Assembly (NCBI GenBank): GCA_015680685.1 | Contig: MNCI01003602.1 | Coordinates: 2,694 to 66,693, forward strand | Direction of reading: 5' to 3' | DNA from: Gnetum montanum | Taxonomy: Eukaryota > Streptophyta > Gnetopsida > Gnetales > Gnetaceae | Length of the DNA stretch: 64,000 nucleotides | Shown: piece after piece, positions 45,401 through 57,049 of the stretch | How the letters are laid out: every line of letters begins with the position of its first letter | Position numbering within the stretch: the first letter of the stretch is position 1 | The notes under the pieces: generated by a model | What the model was told of the DNA's origin: nothing | Database searches by the model: none | The model's input: the letters and a program-made list of their open reading frames with translations, nothing else | Program-made: the position numbers and the translations under genes

Positions 45401-45514
45401 TTTGCTATTTTCTAGTTATAGATGCATATTCTTTGGCTTCAGCTTTCCAAAAGAGGTGGAATCACTCCTATTGGACTTAAAACAAATTTTTTATGAATTT
45501 TTTGCTAAGGTTGT
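42429..45514. repeat. Element C interior continued: ~180-bp tandem array and AT-rich remainder
   Basis: The array seen before element F resumes; anchors 'catgcatg' fall near 42593, 42771, 42949, 43131 and 43502, so the period is about 178-190 bp, running to about 44150. Each unit carries a 'tttttgg.cttcccc' block and a 'ccatgct.aggg' block. From 44400 to 45514 the sequence is AT-rich with no recognised feature. Element D begins at 45515. Confidence 0.7.
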
Positions 45515-47207
45515 TGTAGCGACCGAAAATGTCGGTGGCTAGAAAACACCGGGGGGTTGGCGGTCATGATAGTTTCAACCCTGTACCCGCGGGAGGGGTG
45601 TGCTTGGTGTGTATGGACACTGGGTGCCCTGAACATTCTGGTCGATCAGACAGGGACTTACATCGGCGTCAATATAGCGTTTTGCAACGTAAATAATGCA
45701 AAATGCGAGATAATGCTCGAAAGTAAGTAAAGAAGAAGAGAAACTGTGAAAATGCGAGAATAATGTGAAGTAATGCTTAAAGGTGAATAAAAAAATAATG
45801 CAAAAAGAGATAGCAAACAAGAAATAAAGTAAAGTATAGTTAGAAACATGCACCACTCCAAAGCTACAAACTTGCTCAGTCAAGGTGGATACAATCGGTT
45901 GCACAACGTGAAGGAGTGCAGAGATCTCGAGAGTAACTAGGATGTGTTGAGCAAAAAGGGCTATGCGCTTGGACATGGACTTGGGTACAAGAAATGCGGG
46001 ATTCTACCAAGGTAGTAGAATGGAGACTGGACCCCACACTAGCTGAGAGAGACTCACTATTTACAGTGTTAAACAGATGACTTTGATGTTACAATGCTAG
46101 AGAGAGGAGAAGTATTTGTTTCAGAATTTCAAAGTTTTCACCCCTTGGAAGCTGTAAGAAGAATGCCAATTCTTTTAAAATTTCCAACCTTTTTTAAAAT
46201 TTCCAGGGTCTTTTTTTTAACCATCCTCTACTTCTTGCATGCTCTTTGCCGAGGTATTTATAGGACTAGGGATATGCAAAAAGGAGTGGTTTGAATGCTA
46301 CTTGCCTTAGGACTTCATTGTCTTGTTGGTGCCACTCGTGCCATTTATGACAGTTGGACCTACAAGACTATTGTAGCATGAACCTTTCATGTAATAACTA
46401 TAGCCCTACCATGCCATAATTGCACTGTCATTGCCTGGAGACGTGTGCCAATGGTCCAATTAGGTGAAGTGCATTAATGTCGCACAACCACCTGCACGCC
46501 TTGCTATGCTTTGTAACGTAGCATGCTTGGCATACCGTAGCATCTTACTGCATGTTTTATGTGTCACATGCTTGCTACGCTATGTAGTGTAGCATAGCAT
46601 AGCAACTGGCCTTAGCAATTCTTGTCGATTTGCAAACTGTCTCCCACGATGCAAGTACTGTGAACTCCATTGATTCTACCCTTCAAGCTACCCTTTGTCT
46701 CTTCCGCAAGATTTCTATGCCTTGTTGTGCCATGTAGCTCAGTGTAGCATAGCAGCAGACATGGTCTACCTCTTCCTGAAGGAAAGGGACATCATTGTAG
46801 AACTCGAAATTGGGTGAGGGGAGTGGGTAGTGAAGTCATTGCCATGCTACGCTATGTGGCGTAGCGTAGCACTTCATTCCACCATCATCTTCTGAAGCTT
46901 GCTATGCTACATAGTGTAGCATAGCGTAGTAGGCTTTGTGACATAGAAAACTTGCCAAAATATTTTTTATGCATCCAAAGTGCTGCTGCCAACTCCACAT
47001 GTCATTTCTGAGCAGGCTGTTGTCTTGGCAAGCTACTTTGATGGACAGGTAGGATGACGCAGAACTTGTCCATGCTCAAAGTAGAAAATTTTCCGAACTA
47101 GCTAGCCTGAACTCAGAACGTTCTCCTTCTAATGGACTACCATAGTGTTGTGTAGATTACCGTGCCTGGTGAAGCAAGAATGTACTTGCATTTTTTAGGG
47201 TGTGTCA
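45515..47207 (-). repeat. 3' LTR of element D
   Basis: Begins TGTAGCGACCGAAAATGTCG, ends GGGTGTGTCA. The U5 block is at 45623-45659, a minus-strand TATA box (plus TATTTATA) at 46255-46262, and GCTACGCTATGTAGCGTAGC-type arrays at 46500-46930. Element E's LTR at 59781 is the same subfamily in the opposite orientation. Confidence 0.86.
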
Positions 47208-47275
47208 TTGGCCCCTCTTTGTCGATGTCTAGAGGACAAGCTCGATAAACGTTGGCAAAGAATACAAAATACCAC
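47198..47275 (-). promoter_or_regulatory. Polypurine tract hairpin of element D
   Basis: Minus strand: outer arm GGTATTTTG, inner arm CTTTGCCAACGTTT, a loop, AGACATCGACAAAG, AGGGGCCA, then the LTR. The inner stem is about 9-10 of 13, weaker than in A, but the arrangement and the AGGGGCC tract are kept. Confidence 0.6.
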
Positions 47276-48465
47276 AGTAAGCAAAATGCTGAGGCTTGTC
47301 ACTTGGTGAGTGTCGAGATGTTACTTGGCTGCTCTCGAGAGTGTTGCATTGGTCCTATAGAGGTTAAGGTAGAAAGCAAAGATGATGTTTAGCAGAGTCC
47401 CTTGTCTGAGAGCTCTGAGGGGCTCATTTGCATTTTCATCTTTGGATGGTTCTATTCTTCAACCTTTTGTAGGATGGCTACCTTCCACATGGTGAGTTGT
47501 GTTACACACATCATGGAACATGCACTTTTAAGTAGTCGTGCTAGTTGAGGCACTCGCTTCATGATGCCATAGCATTTGCTGTTGCAACAAGATGTGCCCA
47601 TAGAGGCATAGGTGTTGTTAGCTACTAGCATTGTTGTTACTCTTGGGCACCGTTGCTGGTGTAAGATGCCCAAAGCTGGAAGACTAGCAGTGGCCTTGGT
47701 AGCATCGGTGTGGAGGAGCTTCCCTCCAAGGTGCCAAGAGTTTTTGTGGGTGCGGATGCACTGGCATCCCCACCAAAGACATGCATGCTTAGTTGAGCTA
47801 TGGGATCAGCTACCACATAGCTAAATGTCGCATGAGCCAAGGAATCAGTGGGGAATTGGAGAGTAACAGTATTATGGTCGGGCCACAATACCACTGGCAC
47901 TCCAGAAGTGGGAACTAACCCAAGGACTACCGTCAGGCTGATGGGATGTGGTGAAGGTAGGTCCAAAGGGTTAGTGTGACATCATTCGATGTCTTCAAAG
48001 GGTTAGCATGATGCCAAGAGTGGTGGCATCATGTATGTCATGGACCACGTTCTTAGTGTGTTGCGAACAACGTTCCAGAGCTACGACATCCCACCCACAT
48101 GTTAGCATCGTGCTCACTCGTCTGATGTGTCTCTAGTGCTGGTACATGCTAGGGATTTGATGCGAACCCAGTTTAAGGTCTTGGTAGACTGTGGGCTGGT
48201 TTAGGATTCCAGTGGACCACCGTGCCAGTTTAAGGTCCCAACATATCGTACATGCCAGTTTTTCATTGTAGCGGATGTGCAATGCCAATTTATAGTCATA
48301 GTGGACTAATAGTGCCAGTTTTACGTTGAAGTGGACGGTTGCCTCCAGTTTAACCTCATGGAAGATGTTGTTCGATGCCACTAGTTTATCGTCATTGCAG
48401 ATTTTTTTTGGTGTTCTTACTAGTTTATCATCATAGCGGACGGTTCCTATTATTGCTGTTGTGCT
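47276..48465. repeat. Noncoding interval of element D with minisatellite
   Basis: Positions 48165-48440 hold about nine diverged copies of the GCCAGTTTA(A/T)(A/G)GTC...GCGGAC motif. Positions 47300-48160 show no recognised gene; open frames on both strands lack any similarity I can name. Confidence 0.65.
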
Positions 48466-51400
48466 TCAGATGTAGTACGGCTTGAGGTATGAGTGATTCA
48501 CCGAGTTGGCGAACTCGCTACCATCCATGTCCACCAGCTTGAAGGCTCCATTTCCAAAGGCTTTGGTGACCATGTAAGGACCTTTCCATTTGGCTAAGAA
48601 TTTTCTCACGTGCTCACGGACAGCCTTGAGGATGAGGTCTCCCTTCTGCACTAGTCGTCGATGCGAATCTGCACGGTGCCTTTGCTACAGTTTGTTTTGA
48701 TAGTGTTCAATGTGTCTCAGTGTCTGCACGCATTCCTCCTCCACTGAGTCGAGGTCAATGGTTCGAGACTTGTTGTTTTGGGCTTCGCTCATGACGTCAG
48801 ATAGGATCATCCAAAGTGAGGGTACCTGCAACTCAAGAGGCAATACAGCTTCAGATCCGTAAACAAGACTGTAAGGGGTCTTACTTGTTGCAGTTTGGCA
48901 TGTCGTTTGGTAAGCCAAGAGGATGTAGAGGATTTTCTCATGCCACCACCTTTTGCTATTGTTAAGCATCTACTTCAGCAAGTTAATGATGGACTTATTT
49001 GTAGCCTCTGCCTGCCCATTCACCTATGGATAATAAGGGGAAGAAAATGATTATTTAATTCCTAGATTACTACAGAAGGTTTCAGTTTCCATACTACTGA
49101 ACTGTGGCCCATTTTCGATCACAATAGTCATTGGAAGCCTGAACCTAGTTATTATGTTATCAAGGATGAAATGGAAGATTTTTTGAGACGTCGTTTTCCT
49201 AAAGGGAATGGCTTCCACCCATTTGGTAAAATACTCTATAGCAGTGATAATGAAGCTATGCCCTGCAGAGGACTTAGACGTGATAGGCCCTATGAGGTCT
49301 AGTCCCCATCGTTGGAAGGGCCACGTGATTTGCGTTGGGTGGAGGTCTGTAGGTGCTATGTGTATGAGATTTGTGTATCTCTGGAATGTGTCACACGTCT
49401 TGACTTTCGACAGGAAGTCACATTCTATGTAGGGCCAATAGTACCCTAGGCATCTAATTTTCACAACCATAGACCTGGGTGCTATGTGTCCACCGCACAG
49501 CCCTTCGTGAACCTCATTAACTACCTTTTGTGCCTACTCACCAACCACGCATGCCAGCAATATCCCATCGTAGGATTGTCGGCACAAGGCATCATTTCCC
49601 ATGAGCACGTATTGCCGAGCACGCTTACGAGTTGCATCTCTCTGGGTCAATGTTAATCCACTTGGGGGCTCGCCATGCTGTAGATAAGCTTTAATGTTAT
49701 CGTACCACTTCGGGGTATTCACAGCATCGACAAAGGCCACGTCTTCCGCCTGAGTGATAGGCTCTATGCATTCTATGATCGCAGTTGGTAGCTTTAACAA
49801 GAAATGTGATGGGATATTTAATGCAAGGGTAGCTAAGGAATATGCTACAGTATTCTCATTACATGGCACGTGTTGCACATCGGTGGTTGCGAATTGCTTA
49901 AGTAGGTTTTTTGCTAGGCCGAAGTAGAGTTGCAGGTGCATGGCCTTGCAGGCATAGACTTTGGTGATTTGATTCATGACTAATTATGAATCTCCCCGGA
50001 TTGATAGGTGTTGTATATGTAGCGCTTGGGTAGTTAATAGGCCTCTGAGTAGCCCCTCATATTCTGCCACATCGTTGGTGCAAGGGAACACAAAACGATA
50101 AGTGGATGGGTGCATTTCCCCATAGCGGAATGTGATCATGGTAGCGGTGCTACCTCCTTGCGTGGTTGAGGCACCGTCGAAATGTAAGGTAGCCTCGAAA
50201 TGCGATGGGACGATGGTGACATTGCTAATGTATTCGTCTGAAATTTTGGGTCTATGGTAGCCTGATTGTCAACTGGCAAGGGTGTAAGTTGGGTTGCTAT
50301 GGCTTGATCCTTTGTCGACGATTGACTTACATAGCATAGGTCGAACTCCACGGTCATTTCTTTCCATTGGGCTATCCTGCTACTTTCGTATAGGTTGCTG
50401 GTGATAGCCCGGAGTATATTACTTTTGCAAATGATGTTGGTTGTGCTATGAAATAGGTAATGTCACCACTTCTTCAGCATGAACACTAGGGCTCGACAGT
50501 TCCTCTCCACTTCGTTGTATTTATCCTTGTATGCTATTAGTGCATGGCCTAGGTAATACACTAGTATCTCAAAACTGTCGTCCCGCTTCTGACATAGTAG
50601 TGTGGCTATGGATGTGTTGAAGGTGGCAAGATATATGAAGAAAGGCTTGTCCCTTTGTGGCGGGTGCACCGTTGGGAGGTACGAGAGCTCCTTCTTCAAG
50701 TCATCAAAGGCTTTTTGACACTAGGTTGTCCATTCAAAGTCAACCCCCTTATTTAGAAGATGTTTCATGGGGTGTAATTTGTCGGTCAACCTAGCTATGA
50801 ACCTCCGAATGAACTGTACCCTGACTTGTAAACCACGTAACTCCTTAAGGTTTGTGGGAGGAACTAGATTGATGATGGCCTTGACTTTGTTGGGGTCTAC
50901 TCATATTCCAGTCTCTGACACTACGAACCCTAACATGTGTCTGATCTTTACTCCGAAGACACACTTCTTAGGATTAAGACGTAAGTCATGCATATGGCAG
51001 CACTTGAGGACTACTCCTAGATCACGTGGGTGATCAGTTGCCTCCTTCGACTTAAGTGCTATGTCATCTATGTAATTTTTTAATGTTTCTAGGATGTAGT
51101 CACTAAAAATGTAGGTCATGGATCACTAGTAGGTTGCTCTAGCATTCTTGAGCCCGAAAGGCATCATGGTATAGCAGAAGGTTCCGCATGGAGTCATGAA
51201 GGTTGTTGATAGCTAGTGCTCTGGGTCAAGGTGGATTTGGTTGTATCTGGAGAAACCATCCATGAAGGATAGTAGAGCATGGCCAGTCATGGTTTCAATG
51301 AGTTGATCAGTGCTCAGGAGTGGGAAGTTGTCTTTGATCATTGCCTTGTTCAAATTTTGAAAGTCTATACAGATTCATATCCCTCCTATTTTCTTTGAAA

Positions 51401-51910
51401 CTACAACAATGTTGGACACCCACTCTGAATAGTTGACCACACAGATGAAACCTTCTTGGTATAACTTAGTGATTTCATCCCTCATGGCTAGTGTGATTTC
51501 TAGCTTAATTTTATGAGCCTTTTTCTTGACTGCCTTTACGTGTGGGTCTAGGACAATGTTATGCTGAATTAGCTGCGGATCCAGACCCAGCATTTATACG
51601 ACCATGCGAAGACATTAATGTGATCCTATAGAGTTTTAACTATGTCTTCATGTGTTTGTGTGTCTAGGAGGGAGCTGAGTCTTAACATCTTTACCTTTCC
51701 CTTCGACATGGTCATAGGTGCCTCGACAAGAGGGTCCTCGGTTACATCCCCAGCCTCTAAGTCTAGTGCTTGGACCAGATGCTTGGGCCAATCTAAGGAT
51801 GCTTCTAAGGTTGCTATGGCTACTATGTCGGGGTTCAACTGTCTCGTAACCTTGTCCTATGGCCCTGCTAACATTAAAGACGTGGAAAGACTATGATGGA
51901 TTTCCATCTT
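48466..51910 (-). pseudogene. pol of element D (decayed)
   Basis: Colinear with A's pol, broken into open blocks by stops. The integrase C-terminus with KWKGPYMV is at 48466-48651; the integrase core at 48685-49470 (GLDLIGP; I-E-N-G at about 49109-49119 where D-N-G is usual; the third catalytic Glu falls in an uncovered gap); the archaeal-type RNase H at about 49534-50250 (HVPCNENT); RNase H1 and the connection at 50300-50760; RT at 50800-51600 with an intact Y-I-D-D near 51063-51074 and MPFGLKNA; the N-terminal extension at 51626-51910. The first ATG region (near 51905) matches the start of A's RT open frame. Confidence 0.87.
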
Positions 51911-52637
51911 TTGCCCGACCTACCATCATAAGATGAAAGCATGATTAAGAGTGGTCTCTTGGTAGAGATTGTGCGTAACAAAAATTTGTAAAGCCGCTAC
52001 GAGATATACTTACGAAGTGTGATAATGTAAAGATTGAAAGTTTGCTAGTTTAAGGTCGTGGCGGACCGCCAAGACGCAAGAGTGTAGAATTGTTGATGAA
52101 ATGTATAACTCTTGACAGGAGAATTCCAAACTGCTAGTTCAGTGTTATCTTAGACTACCATATTGCCACATGCAAAAATCTTGATATGTAGAATAATAGT
52201 ATGAAAAAAGAAAATTGCAAGTACAAGGAGTATCGAACTGCCAGAGCGAGAACGAAAACATGAAATCGCTAGGAAATGTGATACTTCTTATGTGGAAGAG
52301 GATGAGGCAACTGCTGATGTAAGAATGTGGTTAGTTTAACATCATTGCAGACTGCGGACGTAACAGGTTGAAACTACTAATTTACGGTCTTTTCGTACCC
52401 TGAGGAGCACAACTATGCTAGGCTCGTTAGGTTGAGGTCTTTTTAGATACTTAATCAAAAATGAATATTATTATATTTTTTCTTTGTCTTCGGGAAGGCA
52501 AGTAGTTGGCTTGAAGTGTGTCAAGGCTTAAATGTTAATAGTGTTATGCTGTCATGGAAAGCATGCTACGCTGCACAGTGTGCTCCACATTAATCGAAGA
52601 GAAAAAGAGGTAAGTTTCCTCATTTTTCCTTTGTGGC
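51911..52637. repeat. Interval between RT and antisense gene, element D
   Basis: Positions 52040-52400 hold four or more diverged GTTTAAGGTCGTGGCGGAC copies. Positions 52440-52620 show nothing recognised. The same place in A holds a related repeat. Confidence 0.6.
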
Positions 52638-52650
52638 CATAAATAGGGGT
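52638..52650 (+). promoter_or_regulatory. Candidate TATA box of the antisense gene in element D
   Basis: CATAAATAGGGG on the plus strand, 147 bases upstream of the exon 1 ATG at 52797. The A copy has a TATA-like box in the corresponding interval. Confidence 0.5.
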
Positions 52651-52796
52651 TAAACCTGGGTAATTTCGCTGTTTCCACTGTAAGAGCGCAGAACCCTCAT
52701 CGGAGCATACGGTGATTTCGAAGCGTAAGGCAATCATGTTGATCGACTAGTAAGATGAATTTCTACAACAAAGGTTGTAAATCTGTAAGGAGGGCC

Positions 52797-53870
52797 ATGG
52801 CTACTAAGACTTATCTGCTGCTTGTGAAGGTTGGGAAGGTGAAAAAGGCCCTGAGATGCATGCCACAAGCACGTGTTCCGACGTGAGAGAGCACACTGTT
52901 GACCCAGTAAGTTTTCATGCCTCCTTCGCTCTTTTCATTTTGCACCTTTTGCTATTTTCTGCTCTGGTTTTGCATCCTATTTTTTCTGCTATCTGTGTTT
53001 TCTGTGGCCACATTTTTTTTACCTTTGTATTACCCTGGCCTCTTTTTCAGTCGTGGACGATGTGCAAAGGTTTCGTTGTAAGGCCGCTGGGACTGCTACC
53101 GCTGCGGTTGTCATGCGTGTGGGGCTAGGGCATTTTAAGTTATTTGACCTTATCATGTTGTAACATAAAACCCCTGGGAGAGATTGGTCATGTGTGATGT
53201 GACATCGTGACATGTGTTTTGTTTGGGCATGTTGCCAATTATTTTACTGCTACGCTGAGCTACTTACATGTTTTCACTATGCTAGGCTCTCACACCTTTG
53301 CTACGCTATGTATGGGTAGAGGGTCATGCTATGCTATATTTATGGACTACTAGATGCTACTATGTTGAACGTGTATTACATTCGAGTGTGATGCCAATAT
53401 TTTCTGATTGCGTTGTGCAGGGCAAGGCCAAGGTCTAGGCTGATCATTTTGGATCTTGGAGGGGTTCTATGCCATGTGGGTAGACCTATGGCCAATGTTC
53501 CTCCTTCCCTGATACATTTTGGAGACCGAGCGGTTTGGTTTAGGGTAGGGGCACAAGACTTCTTGCAATTCCTTCTCAGCCACTTTAGTGTGATTGTTTG
53601 GTCTTCCTTAGACAAGATGCAGGCATCCGACATAATAGAGGCCATACTTCCAGGGGAAAATTGGGGCATCCTAAGATACCTTTCTAACGAGGTGACCATA
53701 AGCAGGCAGGAAGGGGGGTCCAGCCAACACTAAATAGGTTTGAGGCATTTAGCTTGGATCTGGGACATGCTGGAATACCAATGCTATCACCCATACAACA
53801 CATTGTACCTCACACGTCACATGGCAACGTGCTTTCAGAACCCATAGGGGACCATCTATTATGTTGGCGG
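52797..53870 (+). other. Antisense gene D, exons 1-2: FCP1/NIF-like domain
   Basis: Exon 2 opens with RLIILDLGGVLCH, matching motif I of plant NIF-like HAD proteins (LDL.G.L), the second Asp being Gly. It continues with VGAQDFLQFLLSHFSVIVWSS, the expected motif II region, and near its end NTLYLTRHMATCFQNP, where the family's acidic pair is replaced by T-R. This copy keeps the segment between motifs I and II that A lost. The domain assignment rests on these ordered motifs. Confidence 0.72.
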
Positions 53871-54333
53871 GTGAGTTTTGCATCTTTTCTTTTCTTCGTT
53901 GTGCGATGCCAGCCATACCTGGCTGAATGCTAATAGTATGTGTTTGTCACCAAGTTCTATATTGATGATGACGGGGTTCATGACTAGCCAGGTGAGCTGG
54001 CCATGGTGCAACTAGTGCTACAGGAGTTTGCTTCCACCAAAAGCCTATGAGAGGGTGTGATTGGTTAGTACGGGGGGGGGAATACCATACCTACCTACGC
54101 ATGCTTTCCACTTTCTATGCTCAATGTAGGGTGAAGAGTTGGCTGGATAAAAAGTGGAGAGAACCTTTCAAGCAGGTCACACTTGAAGTAGTTCTGACGG
54201 CTGAACTCCCACTATTCCCATTTCCATATAGACCTGGTGGATCAAAAGGCTGGTGCCACATGCTCAAGTGTTTTTGTAATCTTTGAGTTCTTTCCAGTGT
54301 TATGCTAAGAGTGTGTTATGAAAATTTTTACAG

Positions 54334-55350
54334 GGGCGAAGAAGCCTTGTGAGGTGATGGTGGTAACTGCCAAGAGGCAAGGGGCAAACATCTACTTCAA
54401 ATACAGCAAAGTACCAGCGAGCCAGAGCTGGTTAGAACGAGGGGCCCCAGACTCTTTGCTCAAGAATGTCTGAAGGGTGGGGCTTATGGATTTTTTCATG
54501 GGGCCGAATTCGTGCGTTTCTTCTACCAAGATGCTTTCCTTGGTCAACTCCTTTTCTGGGAAGGTGGACCATTTTCATATGTATGGCGTCTAGGTGATCA
54601 TTAACATTGATGAATATTTTTTTGCGAATCTGTTTGGTGTCCCTATCGATGGTGCCCCAGTAGTGTCGAAGGGCAAGTAGGAGTTGATTCTTCAGAAGCA
54701 GCATATCGAGGAGTGGTTGAGACTCTCCAAGGAGTGAAAAGGGTTCTCCATGGAAAAGCTTAAGGATGGCCCTGCCATGGGGATATACCCGATCTTTCGT
54801 GTCCATGCATTCCCTCAATTTCTCACCCAAGGGAAGGTCCTGGGGCTTGAGAAGGCCTAGGTAATGTGGGAAGTTATGAAGGAGGGGGCCCATTACAACC
54901 GGGTTGAGTTCCTATGTAGCAGTTTGTAGGCCAAGATTTTGGGACTACATGAGCAAACGGAGTCCTGTTCTAACATACACTGTCTCTTCTACATAGGCTA
55001 TTTAAAGTGCTTCATGGATTTTCTAGTGGTCTAGGAGGATGGAGTCTGGTCCATGCTAGACCATGACCAGATTCCCAAGTCATGGATTCGAAAGGTCCTC
55101 CAAACTATGCAGGCCCAGGATCCTCCATAAATGGTCAGGGAGTCGTTGTTTATAACAACTAAAGGTCGGGCAGTTCGTAGCATTCGTGGCCAGGATCGTG
55201 TAGGAGAGATGTCCCCTGTTATAGGTGGTAGCATGATACAGTGTGAACATCTCATAGCTGAGACTATGTCTAAGGAGCTATGAAGGAAGAGACCTCCCGC
55301 AGCCAGGGAAAGCTCTCATGAAGAGGAGCGATGGAGACTATGGCTCAAGC
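54334..55350 (+). other. Antisense gene D, exon 4: middle domain
   Basis: Begins after TTTTTACAG with phase 1 as in A. Aligns with A's exon 4: 'HIEEWLRLSKE' (A: HALEDWLGVTKG), 'FFANLFGVPIDG' (A: FFVDFFGVPTSG), 'YPIFRVHAFPQFL' (A: YPLFRASLFPKTL). Several TAG and TGA stops. Its end is uncertain. Confidence 0.65.
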
Positions 55351-57000
55351 TATGGCGACCGCAACCCCCCATTAATAAGTGTTTTTGTATAATGCTTATT
55401 TCATTATAGTTTTCTATGCTATGTTGTGCTAGGTAGTGCGGTGTAGCATAGCACCTGTTTTGAATCGATGCAAACATGCATTTTTTGCTTAGCAGAGTGT
55501 TGGCACATTTGGCCATTTCATGGAGTAGGCTAGTAAGGTTAATTTGGTTAAAAGTTCTTGGAGAAGTGGCTAAAATTTGGGTTTGAGAGTAAAAAGAATA
55601 AGTAGCATTTTTTTCTACTTTATAAAAAATGTGTTCCTATACATAGTGGGATTATGGAAGAAGCCCAATTTACCATTTATATGATATAAAGATATAACAA
55701 ATCAGAGGGCATCTTAAGTAAAATTTGTGTTGTATCCATTTTATTCCGGAAAGCAACCTCTGCAGCAACACAAATTCAGCAGGACAATTCATATTTTGAT
55801 GGAAAGGGTTCCAGAGTCTTTGTTCCACCTTACTTTCGGATTATAAATTTATCATTTAAATTTTTAAAGGTAACATAAACTGTTCCTGTGTCCAAAAATC
55901 AAAATTCATCATGTTCCAGAAAATCAAAATTCCCAGAGAACCGCGAGCCCAAGATCTGTTCCCAGTGCTGAGCCCTTTGATTATGATCTGCACCGGATGA
56001 AGGTTCATACTGTTGCTAAGTGCCATGCCGCGTAATTTAGAGAAGCTGTTTTCAAAAACAAAAAAGAAAAAGGGGACATATCATCATCACATTGGGGTCT
56101 CATACATCACACTTTTGAGAAGACATTGGGATCACTTGGGCTCTCACTTGGAGACACTTTGAGTCTTGAGAAGAGCTTTGTAAAGAAGAAATTGTGAATG
56201 ATTGCTTGTGAGATGGCTTGCTAGAATAAAGATTTCAGCCTCTTTGTCATGGTCCTGTGAGTTATGCATTTCATATTTTGTTTTTTTTAAATTTTTTAGC
56301 TAGTGGTTTCGATAGTATCATCCTTGGCAAGTAATTTTGGGATTTTTAGATTGCTCTTACTGTTCTTGTTGCCCGATAGAAATTTCTATTAAAATTTTGC
56401 CATAGAAGCGTTTGTGTTTAAAATCCTTAAGAGCATTTTAGTAGTAAATTTTGTTATTGTGCAACGTGTGGGAACTGCTATTGGGGATTTTGTAAGAGAG
56501 CCTCTGTTTGTAGTCATGCTGTTGAACAATTCAGTAGTCGAGAGGGTTCAGAAAATCTTTGGTATTTTGATGGGGCCAGAATAGCTTCTTTTTATCTTTA
56601 AAGTGAATTCTTGTGGTTTTTCAATCAGAAATTGTCAAGTCTTTTAAAGGTTCTGTTTGAATGCAATCGTTGACATCTATTATCTAGTCAAAATGGAGTC
56701 TCGTACGTGGTAGTTTACGNNNNNNNNNNNNNNNNNNNNNNNNNNNNNNNNNNNNNNNNNNNNNNNNNNNNNNNNNNNNNNNNNNNNNNNNNNNNNNNNN
56801 NNNNNNNNNNNNNNNNNNNNNNNNNNNNNNNNNNNNNNNNNNNNNNNNNNNNNNNNNNNNNNNNNNNNNNNNNNNNNNNNNNNNNNNNNNNNNNNNNNNN
56901 NNNNNNNNNNNNNNNNNNNNNNNNNNNNNNNNNNNNNNNNNNNNNNNNNNNNNNNNNNNNNNNNNNNCACATACTGCAACAGCACACACACATACTCACA
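55351..57000. other. Long intervening region of antisense gene D, including assembly gap
   Basis: No coding homology to A's exons. A 248-bp run of N occupies 56720-56967, and CA-rich repeat 'cacacacacatactcac' follows it. A GCTATGCTATGTTGTGC-type motif occurs near 55410-55450. Probably a long intron or an insertion relative to A. Confidence 0.5.
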
Positions 57001-57049
57001 TTAACTACTAAGTTTATTTGGAGGTATCTGGGCCTTGGTGTTGCCAGAG

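Noticed and set aside
53955-54280. Exon 3 of the antisense gene in D
   Set aside because: The protein-level match (IDDDG, then VQLVLQEF) is visible, but no acceptor gives the right phase, so exact borders are not claimed.
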